DNA of 64,000 nucleotides from Cordia subcordata (GCA_028554755.1 JAPTOF010000003.1:21202501-21266500); one strand, 5' to 3'. Numbered from the stretch's first letter, positions 46,440-58,499 are shown. Notes: a model not told the origin generated them from the sequence alone. Translations and numbers: made by a program.

Positions 46440-46465
46440 AATTGAAGATTTGATGGTGATGGTAC
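46440..46465 (+). pseudogene. Deleted first exon in copy B
   Basis: The leader matches copy A up to GATTTGATGGTGATGG, then continues with TACATTTATC. About 35 bases of the exon that in A encode DSGAVVEGPNR are gone. Confidence 0.65.
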
Positions 46466-46504
46466 ATTTATCTTTATTTTCCTTTTTCTTTCTTTTTTTT
46501 TTAA

Positions 46505-47290
46505 TTTCTGCTTGAATTTTGTTCCGAATTTGTTTTTATGGTTTAGGTGACTTCTGTTTGAATTATGAGCTATAAACGATCGAGGGTTGATTTTTCGTTC
46601 TGAATTTGCTCTTATAATATAGATGAATATTGTTTAATTTAAGAACTGTTATGTATCGAGGGTATTTTAGTTTCTTACATTTTTATGGTTCTCAATAAAC
46701 ATGGGTTAATACTTGAACCCATTGACTTTGGAGGCAACCCGAGAGGAGTTCTCAGTGTTCGTTTATCTTGTGTTTGAATTGTCGGATGATCAATGAAAAG
46801 ATGGACATGTTTGACGTGATAAAGATTTTTTGTTAAGTTAATATTCGCTTTAGTGACTCCCATCGAACTATTTCTATTCTCTTTTCGGGTTCAAGTATGA
46901 TGTTGCTGTGTGCTTTTGGCATAGCCTTCTGTTTACAAAATCAAATATCTGAGGTGTTTGATATTTAATGGTCTTGGTTTTGAGATTGTTGTTCATTATC
47001 TTTTTCAATTTCTGGATGATTTTTATTCTAAATTTGTTTTAATGAGGTCTGTTTGATGTGAAAATTGTTATGTATTGGGCGTGGTCTTAGTTTATTTCTG
47101 GCTGATTTTTGTTTTGAATTCTTTTTGTGGTTTAGATAAGCTTTTCTGAATTAGAATTGTTATGTGTTGAGGATGGTTTTCATTTATTTATGGTTGATTT
47201 TTGTTCTATTTTGTTTTTATGATTTAGATGAGTTTTGTTCGATTTAAGAACTGTTACTTATTGAGGGTTGTTTTGGTTTCTTAAATTTAC
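46505..47290 (+). repeat. Array of ~95-bp degenerate repeats, copy B
   Basis: Same units as 10325-11150 (TTTCTGG-TGATTTTTATTC, TTATGGTTTAGATGA, GAGGGT-TTTAGTT), with unit losses and gains. Confidence 0.65.
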
Positions 47291-48159
47291 TGTTTTATGT
47301 AATAATCATGGGTTAGTACTTAATTTGAGATTTTCAAGACTATCTGAAAGGAGTTTTAGGTGTTAATTTATCATGTGATTGAATGGTCTGATGATTAATA
47401 AAAAGATGAATATCTTTGATTTGATAAAAATGTTTGTTAGGTTAATTTTCTCTATAGTTTCATATGTAACTATCTTCTTCTCCTTCTCCATTAATGTTCT
47501 CAGGTATATGATATTCATATGTATTTGGGATTTCAGTTATTTCTACAGAGCTTCACTTGAGTTCTGCAATGGATTCTTTAGGTTTTGCTTTGATTGACTA
47601 ATGCAATGTTTGTCATATGTGAAAGTCTGTCTTGGTGTTTCTTTATTGTAGTCAAAGTTTTGATGTGTTATAATCTTTCCTATATTTATTAGTATTGTAG
47701 TCTGCTAGTAAAATTAGATCACATGGATGCTTTCTCAGAAATATTCGAAACCTTGACCTCATTGACTTTATCGAATCTTCAAGTTTTTTATTTGTTTGGT
47801 TTGATGCTTTATGATTTTGGTGTTGAGATTGTTTTTGATTGTAGTCAGATTTGACATAATTAATGGACATCTTTGATTTGATAAAAATGTTTGTTAGGTT
47901 AGTTTTCTCTATAGTTTCATATATGACTATCTTCTTCTCCTTCTCCTTTAATGTTCTCAGGTATCTGATATCAATAAATTTGGGATTTCAGTTATTTTTA
48001 CAGAGCTTCACTTGAGTTCTGCAATGGATTCTTTTGGTTTTGTTTTGATTGACTAATGCAATGTTTGTCGTCTGTGAAGGTTTCTATCTTGGTGTTTCTT
48101 TTTCTTGTAATTGAATTTTTGATTCGTTACAATCTTTTATGTATTGATTGATTTTGCAG

Positions 48160-48339
48160 TCTTCTTGTTATTTGAATGACACGGACAACGACTTTCAAGA
48201 CAACTTGAAATGGTTTTTGAGTGGTATTTTGTCCAATCTTCAATTTTTGATTTGTATGGTTTCATACTTTGTGGCTTTGGTAATGAGGTTGTTCTTGATA
48301 GTAGTCGGGTTTGGTATAATAACCACTGCCATTGCTTAA
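48160..48339 (+). CDS. Module a5: hydrophobic terminal exon of unknown protein
   Basis: An open copy after ATTTTGCAG: SSCYLNDTDNDFQDNLKWFL, then a hydrophobic stretch (LQFLICMVSYFVALVMRLFLIVVGFGIITTAIA) to TAA at 48339. It has the same length (59 codons) as a1 and a2 despite many substitutions, an argument for constraint or for recent homogenisation. The first exon of this copy is deleted, so expression as a full gene is doubtful. Confidence 0.38.
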   Translation, partial: SSCYLNDTDNDFQDNLKWFLSGILSNLQFLICMVSYFVALVMRLFLIVVGFGIITTAIA

Positions 48340-49007
48340 ATGTGTTCTCTGCATCAAATGAGTCTCTTATTTATACAAAGTTTCACTTGATTATGTGCAA
48401 TAGCTTCTTCACTTTCTTTTGATTGACAAACTAATGCAAGTTTTGTGAAAGTTTCTATCTTGGTGAAAGTTTCGGCATTGGTGTTATTGATTATTGTAGT
48501 CAAAGTTTTGATGTGTTACAATCTTTCCTATATTTATTAGTAGTCTGCTAGTAAAATTAGATCACATGGATGATTTCTGAGAAATATTCGAAACCTTGAC
48601 CTCATTGACTTTATCGAATCTTCAAGGTTTTGATTTGTTTGGTTTGATGCTTTATGATTTTGGTGTTGAGATTGTTTTTTATGGTAGTTAAATTTTGATA
48701 TAATTATTACTGTCACTGCTTAAATTTTCTCTGCATCCTAGTGGATTCTCTTTGATCCCCTGAGCAGATAATGGATTTTGGTGACATTCTGAATTATTGA
48801 AATTGTAATTTCCAGGGTGAATTCTCTTTGATCTGCTTCCTGCTGTACTGTGCTTAAAATTTAAATCTGTTTCCAAAGGAATTGTCTCTGAGTCTTAGCC
48901 AATGCACAAGCGACACTAGAGAAGAACTAGTCACCTGTGTGTAGAATTAAATTTTAGATGGAATCCCTGGTTCTTGCTTTTCAGATGATATATTAGCTTT
49001 CTATTGG

Positions 49008-49049
49008 GCCGTAAACATAAAACTGCTGGACAGAAAAGAACAAGATAAG
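49008..49049 (+). other. Module K3: AVNIKLLDRKEQDK
   Basis: Fourteen codons ending AAG|GTGAAT; same residues as K4. Confidence 0.45.
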
Positions 49050-49527
49050 GTGAATTTCTGCAGTTTTTGTTCCTACAGTGTGTTTTTGTTATGGGAGAAC
49101 TTGATTATGTTTGTAAAGATATAACCACGTTCTACCTTGAAGTTCTCAACAGCGGATCACAGTTTGTTTGGCTAATTTCTCTCTAATAGTTTGACTGAGT
49201 TGTAAAAAGTTTCCAGCAACAAAGTAATTGTTATTGCTATTAGCTATAGGTTTACATTCATAAAAGTCCTTGGTTGCCCTCCAATAAAGGGTTGTGTCCA
49301 GCTCCTAGCTTCTCCTTTAATGTTCTCAGGTATCTAATATCAATATTTTTGGGATTTCAGTTACTTTTATAGAACTTCACATGAGTTCTGCAATGGATTC
49401 TTTAGGTTTTGTTTGATTGACTAACGCAATGTTTGTCGTCTGTGAAAGTTTCTGTCTTGGTGTTTCTTTTTCTTGTAATTGAAATTTTGATTCGTTACAA
49501 TCTTTTATATATTGATTGATTTTGCAG

Positions 49528-49680
49528 TCTTCTTGTTATTCAAATGACACAGACAACGACTTTCAAGACAACTTGAAAAGGTTTTTGAGTGTTATTTTGT
49601 CCAATCATCAAGTTTTGATTTGTATGGTCTTGTACTTTGTGGCTTTGGTATTGAGGTTGTTCTTGATGGTAGTCTAACCA
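49528..49680 (+). pseudogene. Module a6, truncated
   Basis: SSCYSNDTDNDFQDNLKRFL follows an intact acceptor, but a deletion makes the frame stop at GTAGTCTAA after RLFLMVV, losing the conserved GFGIITTAIA. Confidence 0.5.
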
Positions 49681-49901
49681 CTGCCGTTGCTTAAATGTGT
49701 TCTCTGCATCTAATAAGTCTTATTTTATACAAAGTTTCAATTGATTATGTGCAATAGCTTCTTCACTTTCTTTTGATCGACAAACTAATGCAATTTTTGT
49801 GAAAGTTTCTATCTTGGTGAAAGTTTCTGCCTTGGTGTTACTGATTATTGTAGTCAAAGTTTTGATGTGTTACAATCTTTCCTATATTTATTTGTATTGT
49901 A

Positions 49902-50056
49902 GTTCGCTAGTAAAATTAGTTCACATGGATGATTTCTCTGAAATATTCGAAACCTTGACCTTATTGACTTTATTGAGTCTTCAAGTTTTTGATTTGTTTG
50001 GTTTGATGCTTTGTGATTTTGGTGTTGAGATTATTTTTGATGGTAGTCAGATTTGA
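49902..50056 (+). pseudogene. Module b6
   Basis: The open stretch LVKLVHMDDFSEIFETL to TGA at 50056 lies in a frame different from module a. The acceptor is decayed (TTGTAG). Confidence 0.4.
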
Positions 50057-50360
50057 TATAATTATTACCGTCACTGCTTAAATTTTCTCTGCATCCTAGT
50101 GGATTCTCTTTGAGCTGCCGAGCATATAATGAATTTTGGTGACGTTCTTAATTATTGAAATTGTAATTTCCGGGGTGAATTCTCTTTGATCTGCTTACTG
50201 CGGCACTCTGCTTAAAATTTAAATCTGTTTCCGAAGGAATTGTCTCTGAGTCTTGGCTAATGCACAAGCAACCCTAGAGAAGAACACCTGTGTGTAGAAT
50301 TAAATTTTAGATGGAATCCCTCGTTCTTGCTCTTCAGATGGTATATTATTTTTGTAGTAG

Positions 50361-50402
50361 GCGGTAAACATAAAACTGCTGGACAGAAAAGAACAAGATA
50401 AG
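50361..50402 (+). other. Module K4: AVNIKLLDRKEQDK
   Basis: Fourteen codons ending AAG|GTAAAT, identical in residues to K3. Confidence 0.45.
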
Positions 50403-51631
50403 GTAAATTTCTGCAGTTTTTGTTCCTAGTGTATTTTTATTATGGGAGAACTTGATTATGTTTGTTAAGATGTAACCATGTTCTACCTTGAAGTTCTCTC
50501 GACAGCAGATCATGGTTTGTTTGGCTAATTTCTCTCTAATAGTTTGATTGAGTTGTCAAAAGTTTCCAGCAACAAAGTAATTGTTATAGCTATTAGCTAT
50601 AGGTTTACATTCATAACTGTCTTTGGTTGCCCTCCAATAAATGTGTCCAGCTCCTAGCTTCTTGTTTTCTTGAGTGACTTTGTCGACTAAGACGTGTGCA
50701 AATAAGCTATGGATGTAGCATTGTTGCTTTCTACCTTTGTACAATCAAAGAAAGTATAGGTTAGTAAATGAATAGACTAATGTATTCTCTTTCGTAATGA
50801 AAATTTACATAAAGAGTTCATGAATTGTATCATCGGTTGCTTGATTAATGTATTCTCTCTTGTAATAGTCTCGTTTTCCTTCTCATCCTTGTTAAATGTA
50901 TCATAATGCTTAAGATTGATACAACAGAGCTGGGATTACAAAATATTAGAATTGGGATGACAAATTTGTATTGATGTTACTACTTTTTTTTTTTTTTGGT
51001 CATTTTCACCAAAGTATTATAAGAAATACATCTGAGAAGTAGAGGCTTCCTCCTCAACTTTGTGGAAAATGGGAAGCAGGTAGCTGTAAAACTTATCTTC
51101 TGGCTGAGTAGAAATTATTCCAGCCTCTATGGCCAATATGCATAGTTAGATATCATGTTCAGTTGAGTTCGTATCTTGATGCAGTTTGAGACTTATTTTA
51201 GGTATTGCAGAAATGATAGAGCTTTCAGCAAAGCTGGTCAGGTTAGCATGCAAATGATTTTTATCTCCTTTCTGTTTTGATCTCTCTTATTTACTTCATC
51301 ATTTCTTGTTCTTTTTACATAAATAAAATTTTATGATCTAATATGTTACAGGACCTTTGTAACAAAATCAAAATAGTGAAGTCTATATAAATTTTTAAAA
51401 GATCGTAACACTAAATGTCCAAAACGATTCGACAGAAAAATTAAAGTCCAACTATGATTTATTTGATAAATGATGATATGACTAAAAAATTAAGTATTTC
51501 AAATTATTTCTGTGCATGTGTAGAATAAGTCTTTTAAAACTTATTGTATCATAGTAAACAACCACCTCCCCACCCAAAAATAAAAAAATAAAAATCCAAA
51601 GATCTCCAATCTAAGAGTTCCGAAATCAAAT

Positions 51632-51845
51632 TTTCCTCTTCCATTCCTCCACCTCCTTCCCTTCCTTTTCATCATCTTCCTCCTCCTCCTTTTCCTCTAC
51701 TTTGCCTCCTCACTCTCCTCCTCCTCTTCCTTCTAATTATCATCCTCCCTCTCCTCCTCTACTCTACCTCCTTTCTCCCCCTCCTCATCCTTCTCCTTCT
51801 CATTTTCCTCCTTACCCTGCTTCTTCTTTCCTAATCCTTCCAACA
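51632..51845 (+). repeat. Polypyrimidine tract P8
   Basis: C/T-rich; left flank ATCTCCAATCTAAGAGTTCC as in P1, right flank GGATTCCACAAGGGGCGAGG. Orthologue of P1 or P4. Confidence 0.82.
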
Positions 51846-51894
51846 GGATTCCACAAGGGGCGAGGCCAGGCAGTTAGATTGGGAATGGGGGATT

Positions 51895-52970
51895 CCTAAA
51901 AAGAATAAAATAAAATAAAGAAAGAATCAAATTCCCTTGTATTTATAAAATCAAACCAATAATCCCAAAATCCATGAGTAAACCTGAAATATGTCTGAAA
52001 TAGAAAATCAATGTTTGCTGAAATTTCAACAAATGAGATAATGTTTAAGATATTTTGTATTCCAATAATCCCCATGAGCAATACTCGACATTCAAAAGTA
52101 AAGATAATGTATAGGACTTGTTAAATAATAGATTAATTTCAAAATATTGAAAAGCTGAATCTAAAACAATCATAGTAACTAAAATTGTCAGAAAATATAA
52201 TGCAAAATATGGAAATGAACTCAGGGCATAATAACTAATTAACATAAAACACCAAACCTCATCAAACATGTGGTTTGCAAAGAAAACAAAGTATTATGTA
52301 CCCTTTGGCCATGTAAAGATTTTTCTATTGTAAAGATAGATAGACATTTGAGAAACAGAGGAACTTTGTAGCAAATGGGAAGTAGGTAGCGAAAAGTCAC
52401 CCTTTTTTGGTCAATAATGAAAACTCACTTTCTAGCTAAGTAGAATGATTCCAATCTCTATGGCCAATATGTATTGTTGGGTCTCATGTTCATTTAATTT
52501 TGTATTTTTATGTAATTTGAGAGTTCGTATTTTAGGTCTTGCAAAAATGTCAAAGCTTTTGACAAAACAAATTGGTCAAGTTAGCATGCAAACGATGATT
52601 TTAATCTCTTTTATTTATACTTTGTCATTTCTTGTTCTTTCTGTATTGGAAAAAAAAATTCTATGACGAAACATATTACAGAATTTGATAACATAATCAA
52701 AATGGTAAAATCTATATAAATTTTTAAGACTATTAGAAGTCCAGCATTAATTGACACTAGAAGTCCAAATTAATTCAAGAGACAAATTAAAATCCAAGTA
52801 ATGATTCTACTAATAAAATGATTACAAAAATAACTACTCAAAAATTAAGTACTTCAAACTAATTGTGTGCATGTGGAAGTTAAGATTTTTTTAAAACTTG
52901 TCGTATCATAGATAAATAACAAAAAAAAATGCTCCACTGATCTCCAGTTTAAGAGTTCTAAAATAAAATT
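51895..52970. repeat. Spacer repeat R and decayed module M region
   Basis: 51895-52330 matches 15530-15900. 52330-52640 matches the M-module region, with AAATGTCAAAGCTTTTGAC (~52545) as its decayed form. No gene. Confidence 0.6.
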
Positions 52971-52974
52971 CTCT

Positions 52975-53420
52975 ACGCTTTCACCTCTCCTATCTTTCCT
53001 CCTCCTCCTCCTCCCCTCGTCCTCGTGCTCTTCCTCCTCATCCTCTTTCTCTCCTCCTCCTCCTCTAGTCCTCATGTACTTCTTCCTTATCCTCCTTTTC
53101 TCTTCCTACTCTTCTTTCTTTTCCATCTCTTCTGGTTATAATTATCCTCCTCTTCTATATCCCGTTTACCTTCTCTCTCTTCTCCCCCATCATCGTCATC
53201 GTCATCGTTGTCCTCCTCCTCCTCTTCCTTCTTTTCCTTCTAATCATCCTTATCTTTCTTCTTCTCTTTCTACTCTTCCTTCTCCTAATCATCCTTATCT
53301 TCCTTTCCTCCACCTCTTCATTCTTCTCTATTCTCATTATCATCCTCCCATTTTACTCCGCCTCTTCTCCCTCTTATTTTGCTTCTCCTCTTCTCCTCTT
53401 CCTCATCCTTCTCTTTAGGA
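52975..53420 (+). repeat. Polypyrimidine tract P9
   Basis: About 445 C/T-rich bases with (CGT)n-like and (CAT)n-like patches. The right flank GGATACCATCAGGGA continues into the GC-rich element. Confidence 0.82.
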
Positions 53421-53445
53421 TACCATCAGGGACAATAAAATAAAG

Positions 53446-54298
53446 ACTCCATTTGTTTCGCGGAAAATATTTTCTTTTGTATGTTTTGGTGTTTGGTTGC
53501 TAAAAAGGAAAAAGTGAACGGCATTCATTTTCATGGTCAATGGAAAATAAGGTGATTTTCGTGAAAAACAATTTTCCTTTTCTAAAAATAAGAAAACATT
53601 TATTACACAATAATCAGACCTCACCATCCCAGGTCCCTACCCCACTTCTCTGCCTCAGCATCCAACCCTACCCTCACATTGCCTTGGCGCCTCGACCTCC
53701 CAACCCCGAGACTCGGCAACATAGCCCCGCCCCTTGCCGCCCGGGACCTGGCCCCGCATCTCAGCAACCTAGACCTATCCTTTTTCCCTCAGGAACCGGC
53801 CTTCTAATTCCTAGGACCTGCCCCCGGTCCCCCGAACCTGGCGCGTCAGCCCTAACCCCTCAGGGCTAACGCCGTAAGCCCGGCGTCCCTTGACCCTGTC
53901 CCGGCCTTCGGCACCCCGGCCCCCAACATCCCGAGCCTAGATCCTTATGCCACCCCGGCCCCGACGCCTATTCCAGCCCCTTGGGCTGGGGCCCCGACAC
54001 CTGACTCCCAGCACCCCCGGTACCCTACACCTGACACCTGGCCCCTAACTCCTGGCCCTTTGGGCCCTGGGACAAGCCCCCGGCACCTGAGACCAAGCCT
54101 GGTCCCATTTTAGGCCTCTGGGACCCGGCCCTGATCCGTGATGGCCAGCCCCGCTAGCACACATAAATATATTTTTTGGTGTCATGAAAAATATATTTTC
54201 CAATTAATTTTTGTTACGACAACCAAATGATGGAAACAAAATTTTCCATGGAAAACATTTTACAAAGCAAGTTATTTTTCACGAAACAAATGGGGAGT
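53446..54298. mobile_element. Inverted-repeat transposon with GC-rich cargo (copy B only)
   Basis: Ends ACTCCATTTGTTTCG and (reverse complement) ACTCCCCATTTGTTTCGTG, each followed by an AT-rich GGAAAATATTTT-like arm. TAAAG flanks both sides (53441-53445, 54299-54303). The middle (about 53615-54160) is very C-rich on the plus strand, with many CCC, CCTG and GGCC repeats, unlike all surroundings. Its open frame (53540-53869) is low complexity and probably not a gene. Confidence 0.75.
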
Positions 54299-54443
54299 TA
54301 AAGAAAAAAAATTAATTTCTCTTGTATCTATAGAATTAAATAAATAATCCAAAAGTGTGCCGTGAGCAATTATATGAAAAAGCTAAATCTAAAACAAGTA
54401 TACCAACACTATGCAAAAAATCATAATTGCATAATATGAAATT

Positions 54444-56407
54444 CGATACACTATTTGAACATAAGCCTAAATAGCCCGCAAGCGCACGGGTCGTGTATAG
54501 TATGGTGTGTGTGAGTGCGGGGTCGAATCCACGGGGAGGCCTAATATGTATGGTGTTCTAAGCTAAGTGCATCCTAAAGAGCTACGTGTTGGGGTCCTAA
54601 CTACAATCTTTTTGGTGTTTTTGGTTTGAAGGGAGCTCGGAAAAGATAAATCTAAGCTACAGGCAAGAAAATAAAAAGGCGGTATGTGTGTGGGGGGGGA
54701 GGGAATCAAGCAATCTAAGGGGATGCTAACACGTGAAAATGGGGAATATGGTGATTACGACTAGCAAATGGGTGATTACTACTTCTTGTTAGGGTTGCTT
54801 GATAGATTAAACTTGGTTGCTTTCATCTAATCCTCAGTGCGAATTCGTCCTTAGGTGTCGACCCCGAGAGCCACGGCATATGGTCTTTATGACTTAGGGC
54901 CATAGGGCTAGCTAGTTAGGATTCTAGGTGACTTAGATCGATCAAACTCTAGCGTCTAAACTATTGGCTGGATTTAAAGCCAAGACCTAGTCCGTCTAAG
55001 GTCGATTAACCTACCTTAAAATCCATTAGCTAGATTTAAAGCTAAGGGAGACTTGACCTAGGCTAGCCATTAGTTATGCACCACCGATCATCATCACAAT
55101 AGCAGGAATTAACATTAAAGTGCAAAGCTTACACGTCGAGGGCATGGCATTCGAGAATACTCCAGAATATTCTACTACTAAACACATAGATATGCTTAGA
55201 TTACCCCAATTTAAGCAATTGCACCCGACATGTAATCAATAGAAGCTATTTATGCTATTTAAGTATGCAAACACACACATAGACATGTATATAAGCATAC
55301 CTACTTCATGTAATCACCACATGAACATATAGACATGCTAACATAATGATTTAGAGATGGTTAATAGCACAATAGACTTCAATATATGCAACTTCATTGA
55401 GGCATTTCAACAAGCACATAGACATGTATGTAAGACAACCTTTGAAACCCTAAGCATAAAGCATATATACATAAATACATCAAGTTACCATTAATAAAAA
55501 GCAGTAATCAATCCATAAATACAAGATATAATCACCTTACATATCTCTAATTATACATAATTAGACTTAGGATAAAAGAGAGATATCCTTCTATCCATAG
55601 CCAAGCTTTACAATCCATGAGCTATGCCTTAAACCCTAGTGTTTGATTCTCTTGGATCCTTAATTCCAAGTGTTAAAATGTTTTTAGAAGTGAGTGTGTG
55701 AGGTGTTTCTTGGCGGATTTTAGGTTTAGGGAAGTGGATGTGTGAATTGGGTGTTGTTTTCCTTGAAAAGTGGCTTAAATAGAACTATTAATGCATCTAG
55801 TTGGGGGCCCAGCTGGTCGACCGGCTTTGGGGTTAAGTCATCTAACCAAAATTGGCCCAAATTTTGATCAGTCGGTCAACCAGCCTTGACAAAAGCTCAA
55901 CTGGTCTTGATAGTAAAAAATTCATATCTCGCTCATTGTGGCTCCGATTCGCGCATCGCTTTTTTCTATGGCTTCATATCACTGTGGGGGAACTCCCAAG
56001 CCATCTTTTGCACCTTAAGACATGTCCAAAATTTGTCTATGTCCTTTTTGGTTGCAAGCTCCAAATTTAGCTCCCGTTGTGCTCGGTTTCGCCTCGGTCA
56101 CTTCTTTCTTTGCCTGGCCACTTCCAAATGCACTTTTCTTCATTCGTTTATGTCCAAAACACACTTGGCTTTGTTTCACACACCAAGCATCCTCAATCAA
56201 GCTCCAATTATCTTCCTAAATCTCACCTAAAACAAGCAATAAATGCGCCTTAGTATAGCATTTAAGTCCTAAATTCAACTATGAACATGTAAACCCTAAT
56301 ATGCACAAGTATGACTTAAATGCTATACTAATACACCAAATGAACCACAAAACACCTCAAAACAAGTATATACTTGCAATATATAAACACAAAAAATGAA
56401 CACATCA
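54444..56407. mobile_element. Solo LTR, family S, copy 2 (1964 bp)
   Basis: Aligned end to end with 25094-27083: CCCGCAAGCGCACGG near the left end, shared blocks throughout, CATCA at the right. Flanks AAATT (54439-54443, 56408-56412) are its target duplication. The first base is mutated (CGAT for TGAT). It sits in spacer repeat R. Confidence 0.88.
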
Positions 56408-56412
56408 AAATT

Positions 56413-56840
56413 AACTCAAGGTATAATAACTAATTAACAAAAATCACCAAGCCTTAAACATGTGGAGATAATTTTCTATTAGAAAGATAGACCATTGAGA
56501 AGCAAAGGACTTCCTTCTCAACATTGTGTAATGGAAACCCGGTAATTGAATGCTTACCTTTTGGCTGAGTAGAAACATTTTCGAATGCTGTGGCCAATAT
56601 GCATTGTCAGGTATTGTGTTCATTTTTGCTTATATTTTGATATAGTTTGATTCAAACCTATCAATCGTAATTCTAAAAGTCCAAAATCAATTCAAGAAAG
56701 AAAGTAAAGTCCAAAAAAAATGCTTATTGATAAATGCTGATGCGAGTGCGGCCTCAAAAATCAAGTAGCTAAAACTATTTAAGAGATAATAAGTAAATAA
56801 ATAAATGCTCCAGAAATTTCCGATTTATGAGTTCCAAAAT
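56413..56840. repeat. Spacer repeat R, right part
   Basis: Continues the spacer interrupted by the solo LTR, with a decayed M-region block (GGCTGAGTAGAAACATTTTC) near 56563. No gene. Confidence 0.6.
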
Positions 56841-56844
56841 CAAA

Positions 56845-57065
56845 TCCTCTTTTTTTTCCTCTCCTTCTCTTCTCCTTCTCCTCTTCCTTTTTCTTTTCCT
56901 TCTCCTCCTCCTCCTCTCCCTCTCCCTCTCCCCTCTCTTTCCTTTTTCTCCCTATCTTTCTTCTGCTCCTCCTTTTCCTCTTTTCTTCCTTTTCTCCTTT
57001 TCTCCTCCTCGTTCTCTCACCTCCTCCTTTTTATCCTTCTCCTCCTTTCCTTTTCCTGATCCTTC
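56845..57065 (+). repeat. Polypyrimidine tract P10
   Basis: C/T-rich; flanks TTCCGATTTATGAGTTCC and GGTTAAGTTGGGAATGAAGG match P6. Confidence 0.82.
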
Positions 57066-57256
57066 CCGTAAGACCGGATGAGAGACGAGGTGGTTAAGTT
57101 GGGAATGAAGGATTCCTAAAAAACCATGAGTAAACCTAAAATATATTTGAAGTAGAAAATTAATGTTTAGAAAAAGCCTTAATACTAAAAAGTGCAACAT
57201 CAATTCAAGAGACAAATTAAAAGTCCAAATAACGATTTTATCAATAAATGATTATA

Positions 57257-58499
57257 TAATGGGCGTTGAAACTATTAGAAATAATTCCATACTCTTGACC
57301 TAACAAAATTTGTAAAAGTGGTGTGAACCAACCGAGATTGGTTGATTAAAAATGCTTATATGCCAAATTGATTAATCAAGCAAATAAGGGTTTTTAAACA
57401 ATTAAATTAAATGAAACTAAATATGGACAATGCAACAATCCCATAGGCGCGGGCACATTAGCTTGACAAATCAGTAAAATTGAACAAACAGTAAACTAAA
57501 TTTAATGTTGCAAAAGGAATATCAAATAAAAAATGTGAAAATTCAATTAAATATGAAATTTAATAGATTTAAAGCCTAGCTTAGGGTGTATCTACGTTTA
57601 AGCTTACAATTCTAATCCTAGATGCAAAAATACTTCTTCTTATTTTGATAAACCAGTCATAGTCATCGGCATGACCTAACAACCTTATCCTTCCTTTCTG
57701 TGTCAATAATGGTTCAAAACCTCAACAATTTTTTCCTAATTATTTCCCTTGCCTATTAGACGGTCGAACTCCTGGAGATGCCCGCAGAGTCTATCTAAAG
57801 GTAGCACCAAAACTCTAGAAGGACATTATTCTAAAAGTCAATTCTCTCGCAGAAATTGCTCAGTTAGTACTTTCATAGGAAACCTAGTTACCATTATTTT
57901 TAGATTAATTAGAAAATTATCTAATCTCTCTAATTGGCCTCATATCACCTAGCAATCGAACAATTGCGCGCAAAATTGAACAATTACAAGATAATAATAT
58001 TCTTAAAATAGAAAACACAAAAATACAAAAATAAAACAAAAGGAGAAAATCAGTTAGATCTTATGAAGTTGAAGAGCCATAAACTTCGATTATCCCTCGG
58101 CTAGAATGGAAGTAGGTGCCTAAAAGAAGAATAATAGCTAGTGAATTTTTCTTGAATCAAATCTAGAATCATGTGCTAAGTGTTCCTGAAGAATATAAAG
58201 GAAAAATATATCTAATCTAGGAGTTCATGCAGATAAAGAAACTTTTTAAAGGTAAATCTAGAATAAAGAAAAATATCCCATTATACAATTCTAGTCAAAA
58301 TAAAACTTTTCCAAAATATCTTCCCGTCTAGGTTTAAAATAAACTTTTGGCCAATAACTTTTTTTGCCAAGAAAGCCACAAAATATCTTATTTTTTTAGT
58401 GCAAATATGTCAAAACACACAAAATAACCACAATTTCCTAGCAACTAGTTACAAAATTAAACACAAATTATCATGGATTCAATGTAAATGGACTTATCA
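57257..58499 (-). repeat. 3' LTR of the Gypsy-like element
   Basis: Its last ~360 bases match 60245-60713. Outer end starts TAATGGGCG after TTATA. Confidence 0.72.

Larger units (their letters stand above)
47590..49305 (+). repeat. Tandem units U4/U5 of the exon-module array
   Basis: U4 has only module b (47701-47855); U5 has a (48160), b (48544) and K (49008). Both units are preceded by a shared block with GATAAAAATGTTTGTTAGG (near 47421 and 47880). Confidence 0.7.
49306..51630 (+). repeat. Tandem unit U6 of the exon-module array
   Basis: Contains a6 (49528), b6 (49902), K4 (50361), the empty SINE site (~50645) and a decayed M (~51211), then the flank of tract P8. Confidence 0.7.

Noticed and set aside
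53540..53869. 109-codon Pro-rich frame
   Set aside because: Reflects C-richness of the transposon core; no domain or start context.
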